Counted from the first letter of the stretch, positions 6,692 through 13,097 are shown. The stretch is 15,115 nt of DNA from Actinomycetes bacterium (GCA_021846725.1 JAJZWK010000029.1:1-15115), one strand, 5' to 3'. Program-made: numbers and translations. The notes: a model not told the origin generated them from the sequence alone.

Positions 6692-8559
6692 CTGCTCTCG
6701 ACCTTTCCTTCGCCTGCCTCAGTTATGCCTGCTCCACTGGCTCCAGCCTCGTCCTTGCTGTCAGCCATACTATCGGAGCTGCCAGCTTCTTTGACGCCCG
6801 AAGCATACTCCTCCTGGCCGGGAAATAGAATTATATCGTCATTAGACGCACCTGCCGGTACCATGGGATACACCTTTTCAAACGCATCAGTGCGAAAGTC
6901 TATGACGACAGGCCTGTCATCAATGGAATTCGCCTTCTCTATGACCGGCGCAACATCATTCGGCGAATCCACGCGCATTCCTACGCAACCCATCGCCTCT
7001 GCCCATTTCACATAATCAGGAAGATCAGGCGAGAGGTACACCTCTGAATATCGCTCGTCATAGAACAGCTCCTGCCATTGGCGCACCATCCCAAGATAGG
7101 CATTGTTCAATATAGCAATCTTGACCGGGATACCTTCAGCCGCAGCGGTAACCAGCTCCTGGGCAGTCATCTGAAAGCATCCATCACCGTCGATTGCCCA
7201 GACCATTCTTTCAGGATGTCCCACCTTTGCACCAATCGCCGCAGGAACTGCAAAGCCCATGGTACCCAAGCCTCCAGATGTAACAAACGTTCTTGGCATC
7301 TTGAATTTCCAGAACATAGAAGCCCACATTTGATGCTGGCCGACACCGGTAACCAGAATCGTATCATCTGGAGTCAATTCTCTCAATGTTTCAATGACCA
7401 TCTGCGGCTTGAGAAGTTCACCCTCTTTGGACTGATGGTAGATCAATGGGTATCTCTCCTGCCATCCATGAATGGTACTCAACCATGGAGAAATATCTCT
7501 ACGGGATGTTACCCTGTAGTTGCCATCGTCGATACCACCAGAAACATCACGCCTTTTAAGTCCATGAATCAGCTCTTCTATAACTGGTTTACAGTCACCA
7601 CATATGGCCACATCTGGTCGCCGAATCTTACCAAGCTCAGCAGGATCGATGTCCACATGAATAACTTTTGCTTCCGGTGCAAATGCATCGACTCTACCTG
7701 TAACCCTGTCGTCGAATCTAGCACCCAGGCTAATCAGAAGATCTGACCTCTGCATAGCGGTTACTGCAGTATAATTACCATGCATACCAGGCATACCGAG
7801 ACTAAGCGGATGTGCACTCGGAAATGCACTCCTGGCCATCAGGGTAGTAACGACTGGAATCCCAGTCATCTCTGCCAGCTCGAGAAGCTCATCGGATGCA
7901 TTGGACTTGATTACTCCTCCACCCACATACATGACCGGACGTTCAGAATTGCAGATCAAATCAACAGCCTGCTCGATGATATCCTGATCGACCGTAGTAG
8001 CCGGATGATATCCGGGAAGATCGAGTTCGTCCACGGATTCTGGCCAATGCCACTCCATCATTGCATTAGACACATCTTTTGGCAGATCAATGAGGACAGG
8101 TCCTGGTCGACCGGTAGTCGCAATATAAAACGCAGCAGCTACTACTTCCGGTATGTCATTCGGGTCAGTGACAAGCCAGTTGTGTTTGGTGACCCCCATG
8201 GTGATACCAGTTGTATCGCTCTCCTGAAACGCGTCGGTACCGATATAGGGGCGGGCAACCTGCCCGGTGATTACCACCAGAGGTATGGAATCCATATAGG
8301 CATCTGCCAGAGCTGTAACTATATTAGTAGCGGCAGGACCGCTGGTCACGATAGCAACGCCCGGACGTCCTGTAGCGTGTGCATATCCTTCTGCTGCATG
8401 ACCTGCACCCTGCTCGTGGCGTACAAGTATATGGCGGATAGAGGTATCCAGCATGGGATCGTATACGGGCAGTATGGCACCACCAGGCATGCCGAATACG
8501 ACCTCGACTCCTTCCATCTCCAAACTCTTAACAAGGGCCTGTGCCCCGGTAATCTGCAT
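6688..8559 (-). CDS. ilvB: Acetolactate synthase large (catalytic) subunit
   Basis: ThDP- and FAD-dependent enzyme that condenses pyruvate with pyruvate or 2-ketobutyrate, the first common step to valine, leucine and isoleucine. It starts MQITGAQALVKSLEMEGVEV, then FGMPGGAILPVYD. The catalytic Glu49 is in RHEQGAGHAAEGYA. The ThDP/Mg site is DGDG at 457-460 with NN at 485-486 about 26 residues on, as in the family. It is 623 residues, with a non-conserved Ser/Glu/Ala-rich tail of about 40 residues. An open frame extends 20 codons upstream to a GTG at 8619, but AAAGGAG lies 7 nt before ATG 8559 and the extension falls right after a terminator, so ATG 8559 is preferred. It overlaps ilvN by 4 nt and is controlled by the attenuator upstream. 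Confidence 0.97.
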   Translation of the reverse strand: MQITGAQALVKSLEMEGVEVVFGMPGGAILPVYDPMLDTSIRHILVRHEQGAGHAAEGYAHATGRPGVAIVTSGPAATNIVTALADAYMDSIPLVVITGQVARPYIGTDAFQESDTTGITMGVTKHNWLVTDPNDIPEVVAAAFYIATTGRPGPVLIDLPKDVSNAMMEWHWPESVDELDLPGYHPATTVDQDIIEQAVDLICNSERPVMYVGGGVIKSNASDELLELAEMTGIPVVTTLMARSAFPSAHPLSLGMPGMHGNYTAVTAMQRSDLLISLGARFDDRVTGRVDAFAPEAKVIHVDIDPAELGKIRRPDVAICGDCKPVIEELIHGLKRRDVSGGIDDGNYRVTSRRDISPWLSTIHGWQERYPLIYHQSKEGELLKPQMVIETLRELTPDDTILVTGVGQHQMWASMFWKFKMPRTFVTSGGLGTMGFAVPAAIGAKVGHPERMVWAIDGDGCFQMTAQELVTAAAEGIPVKIAILNNAYLGMVRQWQELFYDERYSEVYLSPDLPDYVKWAEAMGCVGMRVDSPNDVAPVIEKANSIDDRPVVIDFRTDAFEKVYPMVPAGASNDDIILFPGQEEYASGVKEAGSSDSMADSKDEAGASGAGITEAGEGKVESR

Positions 8560-8620
8560 TTTGTCTCTCCTTTCCTGGAATCGGCACACAATTGATTGCG
8601 TAGAAACTTCAAATTGCACT

Positions 8621-8644
8621 AAAAAACCTCCCTTGCGGGAGGTT
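8621..8644 (-). terminator. Intrinsic terminator (attenuator) in the ilvB leader
   Basis: The minus strand reads AACCTCCC-GCAA-GGGAGGTT followed by a run of T. This is a perfect 8-bp GC-rich stem with a tetraloop and U-tract. It stands 29 nt after the leader-peptide stop and 61 nt before the ilvB start, so it can end transcription before ilvB. Confidence 0.92.
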
Positions 8645-8645
8645 C

Positions 8646-8675
8646 AGCGTACGTGTCTAGGCGGCAGCGTACGCT
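8646..8675 (-). promoter_or_regulatory. Upstream hairpin of the ilvB attenuator
   Basis: AGCGTACG (8668-8675 on the minus strand) pairs perfectly with CGTACGCT (8646-8653) across a 14-nt loop. The stem begins inside the leader stop codon (TAG) and ends one base before the terminator. A ribosome at the stop would melt it; one stalled at the valine codons would not. A mutually exclusive antiterminator is not evident by eye. Confidence 0.65.
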
Positions 8676-8721
8676 ATGTCGTCAGTACTACTACAAGAAT
8701 ACGCGCCGAGCTCTTTTTCAT
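8674..8721 (-). CDS. ilvB leader peptide (attenuation sensor)
   Basis: A 15-codon frame encodes MKKSSARILVVVLTT and then TAG. Six consecutive codons are Ile-Leu-Val-Val-Val-Leu, exactly the end products of the ilvBNC pathway. It is followed by a hairpin and an intrinsic terminator before ilvB. This is the classical ribosome-stalling attenuator layout: scarce branched-chain aminoacyl-tRNA stalls the ribosome on these codons and should favour read-through. There is no convincing ribosome site. The putative -10 box ends only 10 nt before the ATG, so the mRNA may begin almost at the start codon, as is known for several actinobacterial leader peptides. It is too short for automatic gene callers. 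Confidence rests on the combination of codon content, position and terminator, not on homology. Confidence 0.87.
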   Translation of the reverse strand: MKKSSARILVVVLTT

Positions 8722-8731
8722 ATCACTTTTT

Positions 8732-8762
8732 ATATTACCACATAATAAGCCGCGCTGTGCAA
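8732..8762 (-). promoter_or_regulatory. Candidate promoter of the ilv operon
   Basis: TAATAT at 8732-8737 (minus strand) is a good -10 box 10 nt before the leader ATG. TTGCAC at 8757-8762 is a possible -35, though the 19-nt spacer is long. The promoter is back to back with that of the receiver gene across an A/T-rich stretch. Confidence 0.5.
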
Positions 8763-8808
8763 GCAGGAGACAAATTTTTTAATAATTTTTCGTCGGCGAA
8801 GATGATGC

Positions 8809-8814
8809 TATAGT
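8809..8814 (+). promoter_or_regulatory. Candidate -10 box of the receiver-domain gene
   Basis: TATAGT ends 9 nt before ATG 8824, so the transcript would start within a few nucleotides of the start codon. AGGAG touches the ATG with no spacer and could not act as a normal ribosome site. No clear -35 is seen. Confidence 0.45.
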
Positions 8815-8823
8815 ATCTAGGAG

Positions 8824-9273
8824 ATGGACAAGATTATAGTAGTAAGTGATATCCCCACCATAAGGCAAGCTGTTCGAGAAGCAACTGAGCTGGCAAACCT
8901 GTCTGTAAAAGAGGCCAGTTCAGGTCCCCGGGCGCTGGCTATGATTGCAGACGATCCCCCAGATTTGGCCATTCTCGACATGCAAATTGGCAGTATGGGA
9001 GGAATCGCAATTTGTCTAGAAATGAGGTTGGAGGAATCCTATGGACGCCTACCTCATGTTCCGGTATTGATGCTACTCGACCGAAGGGCAGATGTGTTCT
9101 TGGCCAAACGCGTTCACGCTGAAGGATGGATACTAAAGCCTCTTGATCCTATAAGGATAAAAAAGGCCGCAGAAACAGTACTTGACGGCAGAACTTTTTA
9201 CGACCATAGGTTCACGCCTGTCCCGACACTCACTCCGGCATACCCTTCTCTGGTAGCCGCAGAGAGTTCCTAG
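8824..9273 (+). CDS. Single-domain response-regulator-like receiver protein
   Basis: The 149-residue protein has a receiver fold: first strand KIIVVSDI (3-10), phospho-acceptor candidate Asp52 in LAILDMQIGSMGG, and conserved Lys105-Pro106 in GWILKPLDP. It departs from classical receivers. Only one acidic residue (Asp9) is present at the usual Asp/Asp or Glu/Asp pair, and the switch Thr/Ser after strand 4 (PVLMLLDRRAD) is replaced by Leu or Asp. No DNA-binding or enzymatic output domain follows, only a Pro/Thr-rich tail of about 25 residues. It may therefore be a stand-alone or degenerate receiver working through protein contact. It is divergent from ilv and first of a plus-strand group. No histidine kinase is in the window. 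It is probably leaderless. Confidence 0.82.
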   Translation: MDKIIVVSDIPTIRQAVREATELANLSVKEASSGPRALAMIADDPPDLAILDMQIGSMGGIAICLEMRLEESYGRLPHVPVLMLLDRRADVFLAKRVHAEGWILKPLDPIRIKKAAETVLDGRTFYDHRFTPVPTLTPAYPSLVAAESS

Positions 9274-9401
9274 CAGCCGGCAGAGGATAACTAATCCTGA
9301 TCCACAGACACAAAAATACTGAAAGTCTGAATCTGCAGGACTCCGGTCAGGCTGTTCAGCAAGAACAATATATCTTATCTGCACTAAGCGATCTCAAAGA
9401 T

Positions 9402-10142
9402 ATGGAGATACGCGAGGTAATGACCCCCCGAATGAACGTCATAGCTCTAGCCATACCGGTCAATTCATCAGATGTCGCAAGGGCAGTCAAGGAGACTGGA
9501 CACAGCAGGTTCCCCGTTTATGACGGAGATCTCGACAACCTTATAGGTGTGCTATTCGTAAGTGACCTCTTCAGAGCCGGATGGGAGATAGATAGCAACC
9601 TCGACGAGACATCATCCAGGCACAAGCTCTCCTCTCTGGACATTTCAAGAAGAATACGGCAGCCTCACATGGTACCTGAGTCACGCCATGTGTTGGATAC
9701 GTTGGCTGATATGAGACATGACAGACGTGCATTCGCCATCGCAGTTGACGAGTACGGCGGGGTAGCCGGGATAGTTACGCTGAACGATCTACTGTCTGCC
9801 CTGGTAGGTGACCTGAAAGATGAGTTGGACCAAGTAGGTGAGCCGGAAGTGGTACGAGTAGACGAAAAACGTTGGCTAGTAAACGGTGGATTGAACATAG
9901 ACGATCTCCGTGATCGGTTCTCTATTGCAATTCCCGATGGAGAGTACGTTACTCTTGCGGGGTTCCTGCTGGACATCCTCGGCCATATTCCGGAAGAGGG
10001 TGAACAGGTAGACTATAATGGCTGGACATTCAAGATCCAGGAGATGGATAAACGGCGAATTGCTATAGTAGTCATTACCCAGCCGTCTCCTTCGGTGAAA
10101 AATAGCGAGGTGCCCACAAACGACCTCACTTTTGGGTCATAA
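9402..10142 (+). CDS. CBS-pair / CorC-HlyC domain protein, no membrane domain
   Basis: Related to the cytosolic part of CorC/CNNM (hemolysin-C-like) proteins linked to Mg2+/Co2+ transport. EIREVMTPRMNVIAL (2-16) opens the first CBS motif; FPVYDGDLDNLIGVLFVSDL and AIAVDEYGGVAGIVTLNDLL end the first and second CBS repeats. The C-terminal CorC_HlyC domain (about 160-235) contains WLVNGGLNIDDL and GEYVTLAGFLLDILGHIPEE. The usual N-terminal DUF21 membrane part is missing. The frame stays open upstream to a TAA at 9288 and encodes family-like residues (EQYILSALSDLKD) just before the ATG, but has no ATG, GTG or TTG there. The true start may be non-standard, or the N-terminus has been lost. The SD is poor. 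Role in ion transport is uncertain. Confidence 0.85.
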   Translation: MEIREVMTPRMNVIALAIPVNSSDVARAVKETGHSRFPVYDGDLDNLIGVLFVSDLFRAGWEIDSNLDETSSRHKLSSLDISRRIRQPHMVPESRHVLDTLADMRHDRRAFAIAVDEYGGVAGIVTLNDLLSALVGDLKDELDQVGEPEVVRVDEKRWLVNGGLNIDDLRDRFSIAIPDGEYVTLAGFLLDILGHIPEEGEQVDYNGWTFKIQEMDKRRIAIVVITQPSPSVKNSEVPTNDLTFGS

Positions 10143-10149
10143 TATCAAT

Positions 10150-10344
10150 GTGACAGTAAAAGTTGACTGCAGGCACTATTTGATGCAAACGGCTTCCAAT
10201 GGTGATCGAATTGAAAAATGTCGACTGGGTGCTAACGAGCAACTCCCTTTCGCCTGCCCAGAGGGATGCGTACTGTATGAAAAGAGCAAACTATCTCAGG
10301 TGGGATGGCATATGCCCAATAAAACTCCCAAAAAACACGATTGA
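10150..10344 (+). CDS. Small four-cysteine protein of unknown function
   Basis: The frame can start at TTG 10132, overlapping the preceding gene by 11 nt, or at GTG 10150, 8 nt after that gene's stop. Neither has a clear SD. GTG is preferred because it avoids overlap and puts the cysteine core near the N-terminus. The 64-residue product has Cys7, Cys24, Cys36 and Cys40 with His9 (CRHY, EKCRLGANE, FACPEGCVLYE). The spacing suits a zinc or iron-sulfur site, although no known finger class is recognised. There is no signal peptide or membrane helix; the tail is basic (NKTPKKHD). Translation is probably coupled to the CBS-domain gene. The organised cysteine pattern argues for a real protein. Function unknown. 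Confidence 0.66.
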   Translation: MTVKVDCRHYLMQTASNGDRIEKCRLGANEQLPFACPEGCVLYEKSKLSQVGWHMPNKTPKKHD

Positions 10345-10403
10345 ACAATTTGTATAGTGTTAGTGTGAGCCTGAGTATCTATATCACATCGGTAAACATT
10401 GTA

Positions 10404-10518
10404 ATAAAGCATGAACTTCATGTCAGTACTATCGGTACATCTGAGGGGATCCGTCCTTTTGCCACATCCAGACCGATCAGGTGATAAAGCATGAACCTTA
10501 ATATCAGTATATCTGAGG
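10404..10518. repeat. Duplicated start region of the GNAT gene (period 80)
   Basis: ATAAAGCATGAAC occurs at 10404-10416 and again at 10484-10496, where it contains the GNAT start codon. The copies stay similar for about 35-43 bp (GTCAGTA/ATCAGTA, then TACATCTGAGG/TATATCTGAGG at 10436-10446 and 10508-10518). The first copy opens a 27-codon frame from 10411 that stops at 10492-10494, overlapping the GNAT ATG as ATGA. It is either a decayed duplicate or a coupled upstream ORF. Confidence 0.7.
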
Positions 10519-11102
10519 TTACACAACCTGATGTCCTACTGCTGGACTCAATAAACTCTCTTCTGAGTAGCCTGTCACCAAATGCTCCCGCCATCACGAA
10601 TGATGTACTGAGGGAGTTGATAGAGGATCCCGCCACTAGATTACTCCTGGCAACTATCAATACTCCGAGTGCCAAAGAGGGGTCGAGCGAGAGTGAGGTT
10701 GTGGGTGGAGAGGGGTCGAGCGAGAGTGAGGTTGTGGGTGGAGAGGGGTCGAGCGAGAGTGACACGGTAGATAAAGGTAAAGTTACGAGTAAGGATAGGA
10801 AAAAAATAGTTGGGATGTTGACTTTGGCAGTATTCCGTATCCCCTCAGGAGTAAGAGCATGGATCGAGGATGTAGTAGTCGATACGGAGATGCGCGGCAA
10901 TGGAATCGGCGCGGCTCTTGTAAGGCGAGCAATAGAAATTGCCCAAGAGAGTAAAGCTAAGACTGTCGACCTCACCTCGAGACCAAGCCGAGAGGCGGCT
11001 AACAGGCTGTACCAGAGACTCGGCTTCGAACAGCGTTCGACTAACGTATACAGATATACTGTAGAAAACGACGCACCGCCGTATAGAGACCAACGTAACT
11101 AA
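10491..11102 (+). CDS. GNAT-family N-acetyltransferase with minisatellite insertion
   Basis: Acetyl-CoA-dependent transferase of the GNAT fold. The CoA pyrophosphate motif RGNGIGAALVRRAIEIA (135-151) follows the central strand IEDVVVDTEM, and the ending SREAANRLYQRLGFEQRSTN is the usual RimI-like C-terminal signature. The substrate cannot be told. Between LLLATI (51-56) and IVGMLTLAV (106-114), where GNAT proteins have a tight turn, there are about 50 acidic, glycine/serine-rich residues. These include two perfect and one partial copy of an 11-residue repeat (EGSSESEVVGG). The start ATG has AGGTGA about 6-7 nt upstream. The gene follows the four-cysteine gene by 146 bp on the same strand and converges with larC. 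Length is 203 against about 150 for simple GNATs; the insertion explains the difference. Confidence 0.88.
   Translation: MNLNISISEVTQPDVLLLDSINSLLSSLSPNAPAITNDVLRELIEDPATRLLLATINTPSAKEGSSESEVVGGEGSSESEVVGGEGSSESDTVDKGKVTSKDRKKIVGMLTLAVFRIPSGVRAWIEDVVVDTEMRGNGIGAALVRRAIEIAQESKAKTVDLTSRPSREAANRLYQRLGFEQRSTNVYRYTVENDAPPYRDQRN
10677..10762 (+). repeat. In-frame 33-bp minisatellite inside the GNAT gene
   Basis: Two identical 33-bp units (10677-10709, 10710-10742) are followed by 20 identical bases of a third (10743-10762). Each unit encodes EGSSESEVVGG. The perfect identity indicates recent expansion, and because 33 is divisible by 3 the frame is kept. Confidence 0.95.
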
Positions 11103-11195
11103 CAGATGAAAGCCAATAGCTGGGATGTGTGTGATGCGTGTCCGATGAAGCGCTCTGTAGACGACGTGACATTACCCAATGCCTAGAAGTGAAAT

Positions 11196-11231
11196 ATGAT
11201 CCAGATGATCCAGATGATCCAGATGATCCAG
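11196..11231. repeat. Four perfect copies of a 9-bp tandem repeat
   Basis: ATGATCCAG is repeated four times without change in the 229-bp gap between the convergent GNAT and larC genes. No coding role is supported there. Confidence 0.95.
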
Positions 11232-11288
11232 CGAATTCCCAAGGCATAGCACAACCAGGAAATACATTATCTGGCTGAAGGTGCCCCG

Positions 11289-11383
11289 TGGTCATTGGCA
11301 AGACGGGCAGCTTCCTTCTGGGCGCTACGCTCTAATCCGGCACACTGGGAGGTGACCCATGGTCATTGGCAAGACGGGCAGCT
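11289..11383. repeat. Duplicated 3' end of larC (24-bp identity, period 71)
   Basis: A 24-bp sequence at 11289-11312 is repeated exactly at 11360-11383, the latter inside larC, where it encodes AARLANDH. Similarity continues weakly beyond. The downstream copy, read in a different frame, gives ERSAQKEAARLANDHGAPSA and then a stop. Because 71 is not a multiple of 3, the duplication shifted the reading frame at the end of larC. Confidence 0.85.
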
Positions 11384-12579
11384 AGCTGCTCTGCTTGAAA
11401 GATGACTTCGCGCAACGGCATACCAGTCTCCGTAGCTACTTTGGCAGCATCAGATTGCTCGACCTTTACTCTGTGGCTCGCTATCTTGGTCCTTACCGGA
11501 AGACCTTGAACCGTAACAACCATTTCTTCCCTCACCGACGACCATTTATGAACCATCATCCCCCTAGTACCAAGAGTACCAGTCTCCCTACGTAATATAT
11601 CACGCATAGAAGAAACAACGGTCGGGTCGCACAGGACACTGACTACAAATCCAGGACGTCCCTTCTTCGCCATGACAGGCGTTACCCAGGCATCATATGC
11701 ACCTGCATCCAAGAGAGATGAGACGGTCCAAGCCACAACTTCTCCGGTAGCGTCATCCACATTGGTTTCGACCAACATTGCATCCATTCCATTACCAGAC
11801 GTATCTGCCTGCTCACGATTCAGTTCACCGACAACTACCTGCAACAAATTGGGCAACTCTTCTATCTCCCTATCACCTGCTCCGTATCCGGATGCAGCTA
11901 TATTCATTGGGGGAATCTGACCATATGAGTCCACAAGGGTACGCAATATTGCTGCTCCGGTAGGAGTAGTAAGTTCGTACGGCAAGGAACGCCAATGGAC
12001 AGGAACATTTTCTAGTAATCTGAGTACCGCCGGAGCAGGATTGGGCAAGTTGCCATGTACACTGGCAAGCGTGCCGCCGGACCCAAGGGCGACGCTGGAA
12101 GAAAAAACTCTCTCCGCCCCCAGAAGCTCTACAGCAACCATAGTACCCACAATATCTATAATCGCATCGTGACCACCCACCTCATGAAAGTACGTGCTAT
12201 CGACATCACTACGGTGGATAGCAGATTCGGCTTCTGCAAGAGTGCGAAAACAAGCCAACGATCTCTCCTTGACCCTAAGAGACAAATTAGATGCCATAAT
12301 CATGTTCACTATATCTGCATAACTTCGCATAGTTGCAGGATCATCGACTGTTATGTCTATAGAGGTTGCAGCAATGCCTCCACGCATGACTTTGCTGGCT
12401 GAAATCTCCCACCCAGAAAACGGCAGTTTCTTCAACTCAATCTCTACCTGCTCAATATCCACGCCAGAATCCACCAACCCCCCAAAAAGCATGTCTCCCG
12501 ATACCCCCGAAAAGCAATGTAGCCAAAGCACCTTTTCAGAAGTAGCGGCGGTCTTGGGTAGATTGGCAGAAGAGTCCAT
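11332..12579 (-). CDS. larC: LarC: nickel-pincer cofactor biosynthesis protein
   Basis: LarC (DUF111) inserts nickel in a CTP-dependent cyclometallation, the last step in making the nickel-pincer nucleotide cofactor of lactate racemase and related enzymes. Family motifs: HCFSGVSGDM (21-30), FHEVGGHDAIIDIVG (131-145), SSVALGSGGT with VHGNLPNPAPAVLRLL, and YELTTPTGAAILRTL. The gene is one continuous frame of 415 residues, not split into larC1/larC2 as in Lactobacillus. There are about 16 residues before the usual first strand. The ATG at 12579 has no SD; TACAAT 11 nt upstream suggests a near-leaderless mRNA. The last codons were altered by a 71-bp tandem duplication. No larA, larB or larE is nearby, so its client enzyme is unknown. 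Confidence 0.94.
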   Translation of the reverse strand: MDSSANLPKTAATSEKVLWLHCFSGVSGDMLFGGLVDSGVDIEQVEIELKKLPFSGWEISASKVMRGGIAATSIDITVDDPATMRSYADIVNMIMASNLSLRVKERSLACFRTLAEAESAIHRSDVDSTYFHEVGGHDAIIDIVGTMVAVELLGAERVFSSSVALGSGGTLASVHGNLPNPAPAVLRLLENVPVHWRSLPYELTTPTGAAILRTLVDSYGQIPPMNIAASGYGAGDREIEELPNLLQVVVGELNREQADTSGNGMDAMLVETNVDDATGEVVAWTVSSLLDAGAYDAWVTPVMAKKGRPGFVVSVLCDPTVVSSMRDILRRETGTLGTRGMMVHKWSSVREEMVVTVQGLPVRTKIASHRVKVEQSDAAKVATETGMPLREVIFQAEQLAARLANDHGSPPSVPD

Positions 12580-12587
12580 AGTATGAT

Positions 12588-12644
12588 TCTATTGTATGGT
12601 TCTATTGTATGGTTTCACTACGGCTATGTTTCACTACGGCTATG
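12588..12644. repeat. Two adjacent perfect tandem duplications upstream of larC
   Basis: A 13-bp unit (TCTATTGTATGGT) is repeated at 12588-12600 and 12601-12613. A 16-bp unit (TTTCACTACGGCTATG) is repeated at 12613-12628 and 12629-12644. On the minus strand the first pair doubles a TACAAT box that could serve as the larC -10. The 12-bp palindrome TGATATATATCA follows at 12643-12654. Confidence 0.95.
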
Positions 12645-12716
12645 ATATATATCATCACTACCGGTATCCTATGGAAGATAGAGTGCTAGAGGTATCTACC
12701 GATGTGCCGTCATCCT

Positions 12717-12750
12717 GAACTAGCTTGACATAGGAACTAGCTTGACATAG
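12717..12750. repeat. Perfect 17-bp tandem duplication containing TTGACA
   Basis: GAACTAGCTTGACATAG occurs at 12717-12733 and 12734-12750 with no gap. Each copy contains a consensus -35 hexamer (TTGACA at 12725-12730 and 12742-12747). They lie 55-80 bp before the tRNA gene, but no good -10 stands 16-18 nt from either copy. TTATAT at 12787-12792 is the nearest plausible -10 for the tRNA. Confidence 0.92.
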
Positions 12751-12804
12751 TGAAAGATGGTGGTACTTGGAGTACCCCAAAACAAATTATATCAATACAC
12801 CTCG

Positions 12805-12888
12805 GGAGGGGTGGCAGAGTGGACGAATGCGAGGCTCTTGAAAAGCCTTGACCCAAAAGGTTCGTGGGTTCGAATCCCACCCCCTCCG
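12805..12888 (+). tRNA. tRNA-Ser (anticodon UGA)
   Basis: Acceptor stem GGAGGGG (12805-12811) pairs perfectly with CCCCTCC (12881-12887), and the discriminator base is G. The anticodon arm is AGGCT-CTTGAAA-AGCCT with anticodon TGA at 12839-12841. The T arm is GTGGG-TTCGAAT-CCCAC. The long variable arm (12849-12863, GACC/GGTT stem) marks a class II serine tRNA. CCA is not encoded. Confidence 0.98.
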
Positions 12889-13097
12889 CTTTGTAATGTC
12901 GCGATACATGGTGTCCACTATGTCGCGACCAGACACCACCCCTTCTACTCCACATGTTGCGATATAGTAAGTACCTACTATACCTACATACAAGACTCTC
13001 ATGGAAGACCTTCGTAGATGAATAAATGGACATTGGAACACGATCGACAGTCCCAAATAGCATACGGTACCGGTATAAAATCCCTGGTAACGACCAC

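Noticed and set aside
7780..8595. 271-aa plus-strand ORF opposite ilvB (also 7078-7746)
   Set aside because: Long antisense frames inside a strongly conserved gene; no recognisable motifs, composition typical of a shadow frame.
8560..8619. 20-codon N-terminal extension of ilvB from GTG 8619
   Set aside because: It lies directly after the attenuator terminator, lacks a ribosome site and is not part of the conserved start. ATG 8559 has a strong SD.
10418..10975. 185-aa minus-strand ORF with LSLDPSPPTTS repeats
   Set aside because: It is the antisense reading of the GNAT gene and its minisatellite. The plus strand has clear GNAT motifs and a ribosome site.
12910..12937. Hairpin GGTGTC/GACACC after the tRNA as a terminator
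   Set aside because: The 16-nt loop and lack of a following T-run do not fit an intrinsic terminator.
12737..13063. 108-aa minus-strand ORF containing VGFEPTNLLGQGFSRASHSS
   Set aside because: It is the antisense of tRNA-Ser, a well-known spurious protein seen in many annotations. The overlapping frames at 12757-13017 and 12787-13056 are spurious for the same reason.
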